A stretch of 64,000 bases of DNA from Bermanella sp036960565 (GTDB lineage: Bacteria > Pseudomonadota > Gammaproteobacteria > Pseudomonadales > Oceanobacteraceae), in NCBI GenBank assembly GCA_036960565.1, contig JBALXQ010000009.1:1-64000 (forward strand), given 5' to 3'. Position 1 is the stretch's first letter; every line of letters begins with the position of its first letter. The notes under the pieces were generated by a model that worked only from the letters and a program-made list of their open reading frames with translations, did not search any database and was not told the origin of the DNA. The position numbers were made by a program, and so were the translations under genes. Of the stretch, positions 25,994 to 34,048 are shown in pieces.

Positions 25994-28021
25994 TTACATT
26001 ACACGCATGCCTGGGGTGGCTCCGTCATGCGGTTCAAGCAACCAGATTTCCTTGCCTCCAGGGCCTGCCGCTAAAACCATGCCCTCGGACACGCCAAATT
26101 TCATTTTGCGCGGCTTAAGATTGGCCACTACCACTGTCAGCTTGCCAGTTAGATCTTCAGGCTGGTAGGCGGACTTAATTCCGGAAAGTACGTTGCGAGT
26201 TTTTCCTTCGCCTACGTCTAGGGTTAGTTGTAGTAATTTACCGGCCCCTTTAACGTGTTGTGCTTCGACGATTTTTGCAATGCGCAAATCTATCTTAGCA
26301 AAGTCGTCAAACTCAATTTCGTCTGCGATAGGTTCGCTTAAGGAATTGGCTGCTGGTGCTGGTGATGTTTCGGCTTCTGCTTGGGCATCGGCTTTTTCTT
26401 GTTCGACCATGGCATCCAGCTTGTCTTTTTCAACTCGAGTCATAAGCGCTTTAAATTTATTGATGTCGTGGTTTAACAGTACTTGTGTGCGGCTATCCCA
26501 GTTTAGGTCTTGTACATTTAAGAAAGCGCTAACATTTTCTGCCATGGCAGGCAGTACCGGAGCTAGGTAGGTGACCAGTTGGCGGAATAGGTTTATGCCT
26601 AGTGAACAAATACCCAGTACTTCTTCTTGTTTGCCTTCCTGTTTTGCCAGAGCCCAAGGCTCCTTTTCGTGTATGTACTCGTTGGCAATGTCGGCCAAGG
26701 CGATGATTTCACGGATGGCTTTACCGAATTCTCGATCTTCGTAATGCTGAGCAATGACATCGCCTTTACTGATGGCGTCATCTAATAAGTGTTGATCGGG
26801 TAAGTCACCCGACAAGGTACCGCCCGCTTTCTTCACAAAGCCCGCACAGCGACTGGCAATGTTAATAACCTTGCCCACTAGATCTGAATTTACGCGCTGG
26901 GCGAAGTCTTCTAGGTTTAAGTCAAAATCGTCAATACGGCTATTAAGCTTGGCGGCGTAATAATAACGTAAGTATTCAGGCTGGAAATGATCAAGATAAG
27001 TGCGCGCCTTAATGAAGGTGCCGCGGGACTTGGACATCTTGGCACCATTTACGGTGACATAGCCGTGGGCCCAAACAGCACTTGGTGTGCGGTAACCGGC
27101 ACTGTGCAGCATGGCAGGCCAAAACAAAGCGTGAAAGTTAATGATGTCTTTACCAATGAAATGGTAAACCTCGGCATCGGAGCCGGCTTTCCAGTAATCG
27201 TCAAATTCTAAGCCATCGGTACGATCACATAATTGCTTAAAGCTGGCCATGTAGCCGATGGGTGCGTCTAGCCATACATAAAAATATTTGCCTGGTGCGT
27301 CAGGAATTTCAAAGCCAAAGTAAGGTGCATCGCGGCTGATATCCCACTCTTTTAGGTCGTTGTCGACCCATTCAGCCAGCTTGTTGGCAACTTCTTTTTG
27401 TAGGGTGCCAGAGCGAGTCCAGTCTTGTAGGAATTTTTGAAATTCTGGTAATTTGAAAAAGTAATGTTCTGACTCTTTTTCAATAGGGGTAGCGCCAGAC
27501 ATGACGGAAACTGGATTTTTTAGTTCGGACGCATTGTAGGTTGCGCCACAGCTTTCGCAGTTGTCTCCGTATTGGTCAAGGGTTCCGCATTTTGGGCATT
27601 CGCCTTTAACGTAACGGTCAGCCAGAAACATCTCTTTCTCTGGGTCAAACAACTGTTTGATGCCGCGCACGTTAATGTGGTTGTTGTCTTTTAATTTGGT
27701 GTATATATCGGCTGACAACTTGCGATTTTCTTCGCTATGGGTAGAGCCAAAATTGTCGAATTTAATCATGAACTCGGCAAAGTCTTTTTCGTGCTCGGCT
27801 TGAACGTTGGCAATTTGTTGTTCGGGTGTTACGCCTTCTTTTTGCGCTCGTAGCATGATGGCGGTGCCATGAGCATCGTCAGCACATACGTAGCTACATA
27901 AGTTGCCGCGAGATTGCTGAAAACGCACCCAGATATCGGTTTGGATGTATTCAAGCATGTGGCCCAGATGGATGGGGCCGTTGGCATAAGGGAGGGCGCT
28001 GGTGACAAGGATGCGACGCAT
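25994..28021 (-). CDS. metG: methionyl-tRNA synthetase
   Basis: 675 residues. Class I signatures are present: the HIGH-type motif in ALPYANGPIHLGHML and KMSKS in NGAKMSKSRGTF. The zinc knuckle (CPKCGTLDQYGDNCESCGA) lies at about residues 146-164, and the C-terminal 100 residues (FDDFAKIDLRIAKIVEAQHV onward) form the tRNA-binding/dimer domain of the long bacterial form. It charges tRNA-Met and initiator tRNA. The gene is divergent from apbC. Confidence 0.97.
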   Translation of the reverse strand: MRRILVTSALPYANGPIHLGHMLEYIQTDIWVRFQQSRGNLCSYVCADDAHGTAIMLRAQKEGVTPEQQIANVQAEHEKDFAEFMIKFDNFGSTHSEENRKLSADIYTKLKDNNHINVRGIKQLFDPEKEMFLADRYVKGECPKCGTLDQYGDNCESCGATYNASELKNPVSVMSGATPIEKESEHYFFKLPEFQKFLQDWTRSGTLQKEVANKLAEWVDNDLKEWDISRDAPYFGFEIPDAPGKYFYVWLDAPIGYMASFKQLCDRTDGLEFDDYWKAGSDAEVYHFIGKDIINFHALFWPAMLHSAGYRTPSAVWAHGYVTVNGAKMSKSRGTFIKARTYLDHFQPEYLRYYYAAKLNSRIDDFDLNLEDFAQRVNSDLVGKVINIASRCAGFVKKAGGTLSGDLPDQHLLDDAISKGDVIAQHYEDREFGKAIREIIALADIANEYIHEKEPWALAKQEGKQEEVLGICSLGINLFRQLVTYLAPVLPAMAENVSAFLNVQDLNWDSRTQVLLNHDINKFKALMTRVEKDKLDAMVEQEKADAQAEAETSPAPAANSLSEPIADEIEFDDFAKIDLRIAKIVEAQHVKGAGKLLQLTLDVGEGKTRNVLSGIKSAYQPEDLTGKLTVVVANLKPRKMKFGVSEGMVLAAGPGGKEIWLLEPHDGATPGMRVM

Positions 28022-28206
28022 GAATCACTCTTAGTTTTGAAAGATGGAAAGATGAAACTGGGCGAAAAACGCTCGTTTTTAATGGCGCGTAATATAGCAT
28101 TAAAGCGTTCTGCCATATAGGGGAGATTAATGGGGGGGGCAGGCTTCGGTTGGGCGGGCAGTGAGATTGTTTGTTTCCTAGGGGAATTGGGATGCCTGTA
28201 ACAGGA

Positions 28207-28237
28207 TAAAATGCTAGAGTCCGACAAAATCGGTAGG
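28207..28237 (+). promoter_or_regulatory. apbC promoter with possible IscR type 1 site
   Basis: A -10-like TAAAAT at 28207-28212 is followed at 28221-28237 by CCGACAAAATCGGTAGG. By eye this fits 14 of 17 positions of the IscR type 1 core (YYGACTRWWWYAGTCRR), and it contains the perfect inverted repeat CCGA/TCGG. It lies just downstream of the predicted start of transcription, where a repressor would act. The link to iron-sulfur control fits the gene but is an inference from one site. Confidence 0.35.
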
Positions 28238-28255
28238 ACTTATGGAGAGGCTGTT

Positions 28256-29344
28256 ATGTCTAACGCATTGCTAACTAAAGTGGAAGAGGCTATCAAAGGG
28301 TTCCAAGACCCTTATCTGCAGTTAGATTTGTTTGCCACTAGTGCTGTAAGTAAATTGGAGGTTGTTGGTGATCAGGTAACTCTGGAGGTATGTTTGAAAT
28401 ACCCCAGTGAGTATCTCCAAGATGGTATTGAGCAAATGCTGAGGGTGGCTATTGAAAATATTGATGAAATAGAAGTGGCCAATGTAAGTGTGGGTTGGGC
28501 GGTGGAATCTCATAAAGCTCATGAGAATTTAGCAAATATAGCCAATGTTAAAAATATTATTGCGGTGGCGTCTGGTAAGGGCGGAGTAGGAAAGTCTACT
28601 ACTGCGGTAAATCTAGCCTTAGCTCTTTTAAAGGATGGCGCTCGTGTAGGGATTTTGGACGCCGATATTTACGGGCCTTCTATCGGTATGATGTTAGGGG
28701 TTGCTGAAGGTACGCGCCCAGAAACGGTAAGTGAAAAGTTCTTTAAACCGGTCGTGGCGCAGGGCCTACAGTCTATGTCTATGGCTTACATGATTACCGA
28801 TAAGACCCCAGTAGTATGGCGAGGCCCTATGGTAAGTGGTGCGTTGCAGCAGCTGATTACCCAAACTGTGTGGGAAGACCTGGATTACCTTGTAATCGAT
28901 ATGCCGCCAGGTACGGGAGATATTCAGCTAACGCTTTCGCAAAAAATTCCTGTTTCCGCCTCTGTAGTGGTGACCACGCCGCAAGACATTGCTTTGTTAG
29001 ATGCCAAGAAAGGCATTGAAATGTTTAACAAAGTTAACATTCCTGTATTGGGTGTTATTGAGAATATGTCTATCCATATTTGTGGTAATTGCGGGCATGT
29101 TGAGCATATATTTGGCGAAGGTGGAGCTGCGCGTATTGCACAGGAATATGGAACTGAAATTTTAGGAGCGTTACCGCTGTCGAAATATATTCGAGAGCAA
29201 AGCGATAGTGGCTTACCAGTTGTAGCGGCTGACGAAGAAGGTGAGCTGGCTATGATGTATCGAAACATTGCTCGGTCAGTGTCTGCAAGGCTAGGTTGTT
29301 TATCAGTTGAGCAGGTTCCAGAAATTCAAATTACTGACGATTAA
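28256..29344 (+). CDS. apbC: iron-sulfur cluster carrier ApbC/Mrp
   Basis: 362 residues from the ATG at 28256, which has GGAGAGG six bases upstream; an upstream in-frame ATG at 28211 lacks one. It has an N-terminal MIP18/DUF59 domain (~1-85) and an NBP35-type P-loop ATPase with the deviant Walker A GKGGVGKST, Walker B-like DYLVIDMPPGTGD, and the cluster-binding CxxC (CGNCGH). It binds and transfers [4Fe-4S] clusters to target enzymes. Divergent neighbour of metG, as in many gammaproteobacteria. Confidence 0.93.
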   Translation: MSNALLTKVEEAIKGFQDPYLQLDLFATSAVSKLEVVGDQVTLEVCLKYPSEYLQDGIEQMLRVAIENIDEIEVANVSVGWAVESHKAHENLANIANVKNIIAVASGKGGVGKSTTAVNLALALLKDGARVGILDADIYGPSIGMMLGVAEGTRPETVSEKFFKPVVAQGLQSMSMAYMITDKTPVVWRGPMVSGALQQLITQTVWEDLDYLVIDMPPGTGDIQLTLSQKIPVSASVVVTTPQDIALLDAKKGIEMFNKVNIPVLGVIENMSIHICGNCGHVEHIFGEGGAARIAQEYGTEILGALPLSKYIREQSDSGLPVVAADEEGELAMMYRNIARSVSARLGCLSVEQVPEIQITDD

Positions 29345-29374
29345 GCTTTAGTGATTTAACTTTTTTTAAAGTAG

Positions 29375-29417
29375 AAGCCCATCTTAATTTGTAGTGAATT
29401 GGATGGGCTTTTACTTT
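29375..29417. terminator. terminator between apbC and tmcA
   Basis: AAGCCCATC and GATGGGCTT form a stem followed by TTTACTTTT on the plus strand, in the 66-bp gap between convergent genes; on the minus strand it is followed by a weaker A/T stretch. Confidence 0.8.
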
Positions 29418-31414
29418 TGTTCTTCTAACCAATTAAAAACTCGTTGTTTAAATTCTGCGTTGGCCTTCTTGGGAAATGGGAGTGGCCAATTATCAAAGCG
29501 AGATAATATTTGCTTAGCGGTTTCGTAACTGCCTCTATGTACTAGGAAACTATTAAGTACGGAGTCTTCGAGCTCAGTAAGATCAGAGCGCAGCTTAATA
29601 TCTTTTTGTGATTCAATGAAAGCGTTACGTGCTTCTTGTTCTAGTGTAATTCCTTCCCTGCTTAATCCTTTTATTACTAGCGCTGAGTGTGTGCCGCTAG
29701 CTGAGTCTAACTTACTGCCAATGCGGACGCAGGAGTAGCCGTTCTTTTGCCAGAACCCGCTGACATCTTCAGTGTTAGCGTAACTAGACCCTAGATAATC
29801 ATACTGTTGTCCACTTAATTGCTCTTTTATGGCGCTTAAAAGAGTGCTGCCCAGATTTTGCTGCTGCAAATTTGGCAGGGTGGCAATTCGAATAATTCTG
29901 GCGCCTTTTAATTTTAGCGCTTCTTGAAGGCCCATATGGTGGGTTAGAACTTGTGGAGTTAGATGGCCTTTTGGTCGGCGTAGGCCGTTAAGAATATCTT
30001 CTTGTATTGTCGGGTTTGTTGAGCTGTTTCTAATGGGGCCTTCACTTGCCAATAAACAAATCGCCAACAAAGTATTTTGAGTGTTTGTTTCTGGTTGATT
30101 GAACAAGCCAAATATTTTGAAGCCCTTGGCATCTAGGATGTCCCTTAAATCGCTAGGGCGCGTTTGGTAGTGCGCTTGAATAAGCAGACCAAACACCTCT
30201 TCGAGTAATTGATTGTTTTGGCTAAGTTGCTGTTGGCTGATGGCCCTAACGTGTGGCTGGCTAATTTTAGTTGCGTCCATTTCCAGTCCGGCTGGTTCGC
30301 TGTTTAGGCAAAACGCATCAAAAAGCCAATTCTCAAGAGGGTCGTTGGCGCTGTATCGAACTGGAGTGGTGAGTGTGTGGTGCTCTATCATTTTTTGTGG
30401 TGTTAATGAGGATAGATGTTTAAAAAAACGAATTTGAAAGCCTTTACCAGTCCCTTCGTAACCATGGGTGGTAGAGGCGAAAATAAGTTTGTTGAGTTTG
30501 TTACTGCACTTAATTAAAAGCCCTATAGGAAGGCTGGCGGCTTCATCTATAACGAGCACATCGTTTTCTCTCACTATGCCTAGCACTTCTTCTGGTGGAA
30601 TGAAGGTGAGAGCATGGCTGCAATTAGAGTTTGAGTCTTGCGCTAAAGATGTAAAGGCGGCCTGGCTAGCCGCCTTGTTTGGGGCCGTTATATAATATTT
30701 TATACCGTTATCTTCATTTAGATTTTGATGAGCCCTAATCAGTTTGCCAAGTAAATAGGATTTTCCACGGCCTCGGTCAGCGCTAATGACATGGCAGAAA
30801 TGACTGTGTTCACTAAACCCGTGGCAAATACGTGTGAATACAGAGTTTTGATCATGAGTAAGGGCAGTGGGAAGGGCCCATGCAGCGTTTTTGGGGTGAT
30901 TGAGTTCAGTAGAGATCTCAGGGACTGTCTCATTAATTTGCTCAATGACGTAGCAAGTATGCTGCTTAGCCTTAGCAAGCAGCCGCTGAACCATTTGGGA
31001 GCTATTAATGATTTCTGGAGTGTCGCTGTAACTCGCTCGCTTTTTCGAGAAGGTATCACTGAAGTTGGGCCAGTCATGGAGCTTGGGGCACAGTACAAAA
31101 AAAATACCACCCGCTTTAAGGGTGCCTGATATGGCGGTCAGTGCATCAGGAAAGAGGCCGTCATGGCAGTTAAATACAATATTATCGGACTCATAGCCCA
31201 GTAAATTATTGGGTTTGCTGCTTTTCAGGCGGTTGCCATGAATGAAGCTGGGCATGTTTTCACTGATTATTGAGTTTTCTTCACCAATTTTAAGTTGGTT
31301 TTCTATTTTCCTCCATGCCCATGATGCCTCTCCTGCAAGAATGATAACTTGGCGATGACCTTGATGGAGAGCCTTGCGGGATAGGGTGTTTAAAAAGCCA
31401 AGCCAAGACTGCAT
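29411..31414 (-). CDS. tmcA: tRNA(Met) cytidine acetyltransferase
   Basis: 667 residues from the ATG at 31414 (MQSWLGFLNTLSRKAL), close to the 671 of E. coli; a TTG 19 codons further up would overlap the dcd promoter. It has the N-terminal DUF1726 domain, the helicase-like P-loop SADRGRGKSYLLG with DEAA box (VLVIDEAASLP), YEGTGKGFQIRF, and a GNAT domain (RIATLPNLQQQNLGSTLL). It acetylates C34 of elongator tRNA-Met using acetyl-CoA and ATP. It is divergent from dcd. Confidence 0.93.
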   Translation of the reverse strand: MQSWLGFLNTLSRKALHQGHRQVIILAGEASWAWRKIENQLKIGEENSIISENMPSFIHGNRLKSSKPNNLLGYESDNIVFNCHDGLFPDALTAISGTLKAGGIFFVLCPKLHDWPNFSDTFSKKRASYSDTPEIINSSQMVQRLLAKAKQHTCYVIEQINETVPEISTELNHPKNAAWALPTALTHDQNSVFTRICHGFSEHSHFCHVISADRGRGKSYLLGKLIRAHQNLNEDNGIKYYITAPNKAASQAAFTSLAQDSNSNCSHALTFIPPEEVLGIVRENDVLVIDEAASLPIGLLIKCSNKLNKLIFASTTHGYEGTGKGFQIRFFKHLSSLTPQKMIEHHTLTTPVRYSANDPLENWLFDAFCLNSEPAGLEMDATKISQPHVRAISQQQLSQNNQLLEEVFGLLIQAHYQTRPSDLRDILDAKGFKIFGLFNQPETNTQNTLLAICLLASEGPIRNSSTNPTIQEDILNGLRRPKGHLTPQVLTHHMGLQEALKLKGARIIRIATLPNLQQQNLGSTLLSAIKEQLSGQQYDYLGSSYANTEDVSGFWQKNGYSCVRIGSKLDSASGTHSALVIKGLSREGITLEQEARNAFIESQKDIKLRSDLTELEDSVLNSFLVHRGSYETAKQILSRFDNWPLPFPKKANAEFKQRVFNWLEEQK

Positions 31415-31446
31415 AGGGTTTATATTACTCGGTTTGAAAGTTCTGG

Positions 31447-31452
31447 TAGAAT
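31447..31452 (+). promoter_or_regulatory. -10 element of dcd
   Basis: TAGAAT followed by a C/G-rich start region, 35 bp before the dcd ATG. The -35 region (TTACTC about 31425-31430) is weak. It lies inside the possible upstream extension of the divergent tmcA frame, supporting the shorter tmcA. Confidence 0.4.
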
Positions 31453-31486
31453 CGCTGCCAATTGTATCCAAGTTTATAGGCTTTGC

Positions 31487-32068
31487 ATGCGTTTAAGTGA
31501 TGGTGATATCGAAGCGGCTCTGGAAAGTGGTCAGATTAAACTGATTCCACAACCTGCAGCCGACGCTATTTCGGGTATCAGTGTAGATTTAAGATTGGCG
31601 AACAGTTTTAGGGTGTTTAGCAATAACTCAGTACCGTTTCTGGATTTGTCTGGCGATCGTGGTCAGCTCAATAAGGATATAGATACCGTGATGGGCAAAG
31701 AGATTGTTGTAGATGACGACGGTGCGTTCTTTATTCACCCCGGAGAATTGGTGCTTGGTTCAACTTTTGAATCGGTTGAAATTCCAGATGACCTTGTGGG
31801 TTGGTTGGATGGAAGATCGAGCCTAGCTCGTCTCGGATTGATGGTACATGTAACGGCTGGTCGCATTGATCCAGGCTGGAAAGGGCAGGTGGTATTGGAG
31901 TTTCATAATCTGGGAAAGATGCCGTTGGCATTAAAACCTGAGATGATTATTTGTGCTTTAAGTTTCGAGACTTTATCTAACCCGGCTAAGCGGCCTTATT
32001 GCTCAAGGGGAAATGCCAAATATAAAAACCAGCAAGGGGCGATTTCCTCCCGTATGGGTGACGATTAG
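31487..32068 (+). CDS. dcd: dCTP deaminase
   Basis: 193 residues, same length as E. coli Dcd. Start MRLSDGDIEAALESGQIKL; active-site region DGRSSLARLGLMVHVTAGRIDPGW in two pieces (WLDGRSSLARLG, VHVTAGRIDPGW) with the catalytic Glu in VVLEFHNLG, and the C-terminal RGNAKYKNQQGA. It converts dCTP to dUTP in pyrimidine deoxynucleotide synthesis. A terminator follows. Confidence 0.95.
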   Translation: MRLSDGDIEAALESGQIKLIPQPAADAISGISVDLRLANSFRVFSNNSVPFLDLSGDRGQLNKDIDTVMGKEIVVDDDGAFFIHPGELVLGSTFESVEIPDDLVGWLDGRSSLARLGLMVHVTAGRIDPGWKGQVVLEFHNLGKMPLALKPEMIICALSFETLSNPAKRPYCSRGNAKYKNQQGAISSRMGDD

Positions 32069-32085
32069 TTAATGTTGGTTTGAAG

Positions 32086-32115
32086 AAAAAGTCAGTAGTT
32101 TGCTGGCTTTTTTCT
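32086..32115 (+). terminator. terminator after dcd
   Basis: AAAAAGTCAG and CTGGCTTTTTT make a stem with a T-rich end (TTTTTTCTTTTT). It also lies just after the end of the minus-strand kinase gene and may serve both. Confidence 0.75.
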
Positions 32116-32117
32116 TT

Positions 32118-33032
32118 TTAATGTTTGGATGAATTATCTTGTAGTACGTTAAGTTGTTTGAGTAATTCGTTGTCCGTTAAATGGCCTTGTACGTAATACC
32201 ATAAGATAGATAAATACTTCATTTGCATTCTGGCCATATTAAATTGGTCACGGTTGATAATCTGGTAATGAATTAGCAATAATTTAATTTGTCCAGCGCT
32301 TAAATTACAGGTGTCGCTAAATACCGCTAAGTCCCAAGCTTTGTTTCCAAGTGCTGCGTATTCCCAGTCAATCAGATGTAATTCATGATTATTTAAGATC
32401 CAATTGCTTGGGTTGGGGTCCATGTGACATAGGCATGGTGTGTAATTCGAGTCTTGTAGCTTCTCTTTTAGTGTTTCTTTGATATTGCTTAGTTTCTTTT
32501 CTAAAGTTTCTTCAAGCCTTTCCTTAAACCCTTTCTGCTTTTCTGCTATCTGTTGCCAGTAATGATTGATAAGTTCTGAGTAAATAATCTTTGGCCATTT
32601 ATTAGAGGTAGGGGTGTTGTGGACGGTTTTTAAGTGATTAGCGATAACTTTTAAAAAATCAGAGTTAATGAGGTTTTCGTCTCGGCTAATGGTTGATTCA
32701 AGTGTGTGAGTTTTTAAAAAAGGCCTAATCCAATACGTATCACTGGGGTCGCGATATAAATAGGCTGGGCAAATGCCGTGGCGGGAGGTGGTTTGGTGCA
32801 TATCCCATTCTGCCTGGCGATTTAGTTTTAGTGCTAAATTGTTGGTGGCGTTAATGCGAATAACATATTGCAAAGGTTCTTGGTCTTGTTTTTTTTTAAC
32901 TTCCAGCAGCCAATTACTGTTGGTTAAGCCATCCATGAGTGGCGTTACCTGCTCTAAAGTTGGTTGATTACGGCAGATCTCTGGCCATAGAGTCCAATCT
33001 TTTAGGATGGACTCAATTTGTGTAGTGCTCAT
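32118..33032 (-). CDS. thiamine kinase-like phosphotransferase
   Basis: 304 residues from the ATG at 33032, which has GGAGAC upstream and lies four bases after the PnuT stop. It belongs to the choline/aminoglycoside kinase fold: Brenner motif LCHMDPNPSNWILN with catalytic Asp, and metal-binding LIDWEYAALGNKAWDLA. As the last gene of a TPP-riboswitch operon with a thiamine transporter it should phosphorylate thiamine that has entered the cell, trapping it; the exact substrate is inferred from context. Confidence 0.8.
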   Translation of the reverse strand: MSTTQIESILKDWTLWPEICRNQPTLEQVTPLMDGLTNSNWLLEVKKKQDQEPLQYVIRINATNNLALKLNRQAEWDMHQTTSRHGICPAYLYRDPSDTYWIRPFLKTHTLESTISRDENLINSDFLKVIANHLKTVHNTPTSNKWPKIIYSELINHYWQQIAEKQKGFKERLEETLEKKLSNIKETLKEKLQDSNYTPCLCHMDPNPSNWILNNHELHLIDWEYAALGNKAWDLAVFSDTCNLSAGQIKLLLIHYQIINRDQFNMARMQMKYLSILWYYVQGHLTDNELLKQLNVLQDNSSKH

Positions 33033-33036
33033 GGCG

Positions 33037-33705
33037 TTAAGCTGTCTCCATTTGTGTGTCTTGTTGGTTATTCTGCTGATAAGTTTTAAGCCAGATTTTG
33101 AAACCAAAGATGGCGAGTACTACATAAATAACCATTAATAGGGCGGTGAGATAAAGCTCTCGGTCTAGATATAAATAGATAGCGATGGAGTCTATTACGA
33201 GCCAGTAAAGCCAGTTTTCTAGTACCTTGTTTGCCACCATGTAGGTGGTAAGTACCGCTCCCCAGGTAGTAAAGGAGTCAAGGTAGGGCATAACGGCTGT
33301 GGTGTGATTGTTTAGTAAATAGCCACTTAAAAGAGTCAAAGCAACGACACTAAAAATACAGAATAGGTGTTGCTGTGCGCTCCAAGTGGTAATACTTAAT
33401 GTTGCTTTGCTATTTGGGTTTCTTGGTTTGTTCCAAACGTACCAGCCGTAAATGGCCATGGCCAAATAATAGACATTAAGTGCAGATTCCATTACTAGGT
33501 TTACATCAAAAAAAAGCCAGCTAAAAATTGCAGTGCTGCCAAAGGCGGCATGCCAGCATAAACTGTTTTCTCGCATGGCCAGTACCAAATAGGCTATGCC
33601 CAAGACCACGGCAATTACTTCCCAGTAACTCATGGCCTGAATGGCAATTAAGATGCTGTCGCTGGCGCTTTCAATAAATGATGGCGTGACTAGAGGGGTA
33701 TCCAT
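33037..33705 (-). CDS. pnuT: PnuT-type thiamine transporter (PnuC family)
   Basis: 222 residues, about eight membrane helices, with the PnuC family pattern: WEVIAVVLGIAYLVLAMRENSLCW, YYLAMAIYGWYVW, ENWLYWLVIDSIAIYLYL. PnuC relatives carry vitamins by facilitated diffusion and rely on a kinase to trap the cargo. Members in TPP-riboswitch operons are known as PnuT and take thiamine. The neighbours here, a TonB receptor, a thiamine-binding protein and a kinase, support that assignment. Confidence 0.85.
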   Translation of the reverse strand: MDTPLVTPSFIESASDSILIAIQAMSYWEVIAVVLGIAYLVLAMRENSLCWHAAFGSTAIFSWLFFDVNLVMESALNVYYLAMAIYGWYVWNKPRNPNSKATLSITTWSAQQHLFCIFSVVALTLLSGYLLNNHTTAVMPYLDSFTTWGAVLTTYMVANKVLENWLYWLVIDSIAIYLYLDRELYLTALLMVIYVVLAIFGFKIWLKTYQQNNQQDTQMETA

Positions 33706-33713
33706 GATAAGAA

Positions 33714-33986
33714 TTAACTTTCCTTGTGCGGGTTAAGTGCAGGGTCTAGGTTCATGCCAATGAATTTGCAAACGAATATGGCCTTGCCAAATTTTTCGTA
33801 AGAGTAACGCATTTCGTTTTTTAGGGTGTCCATGACCAGTTCGTAGTCACCAAATACTTGAGTGCTCATGGTGTTGCCCACCACACTTAAGCCGCTTGTG
33901 TTTTGTAGGCGTTCAATGAAGCTTTTGATGGCAGGGATGTAATCATCTGCTAGAGGGTATTTACTTATTTCGACAGATAATTCCAT
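33714..33986 (-). CDS. thiamine-binding YkoF/MTH1187-type protein
   Basis: 90 residues with the MTH1187/YqgV fold pattern: MELSVEISKYPLADDYIPAI at the start, NTMSTQVFGDYELVM, and the C-terminal strand KAIFVCKFIGMNLD. Proteins of this family occur in thiamine gene clusters and bind thiamine or its pyrimidine part. It has AGGA seven bases before the ATG and begins right after a terminator hairpin following the receptor gene. Confidence 0.75.
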   Translation of the reverse strand: MELSVEISKYPLADDYIPAIKSFIERLQNTSGLSVVGNTMSTQVFGDYELVMDTLKNEMRYSYEKFGKAIFVCKFIGMNLDPALNPHKES

Positions 33987-33999
33987 TTTATTTCCTTTT

Positions 34000-34026
34000 T
34001 AAAAATAGCCCGCATGAGGCGGGCTT
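34000..34026 (-). terminator. terminator between thiamine receptor and downstream genes
   Basis: On the minus strand AGCCCGC/GCGGGCT closes a 5-base loop and is followed by ATTTTTA. It lies inside the thiamine operon, after the receptor gene, so the three downstream genes are probably expressed at a lower level than the receptor. Confidence 0.75.
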
Positions 34027-34048
34027 ATACTGTAGGTAAGGTTGTGAG

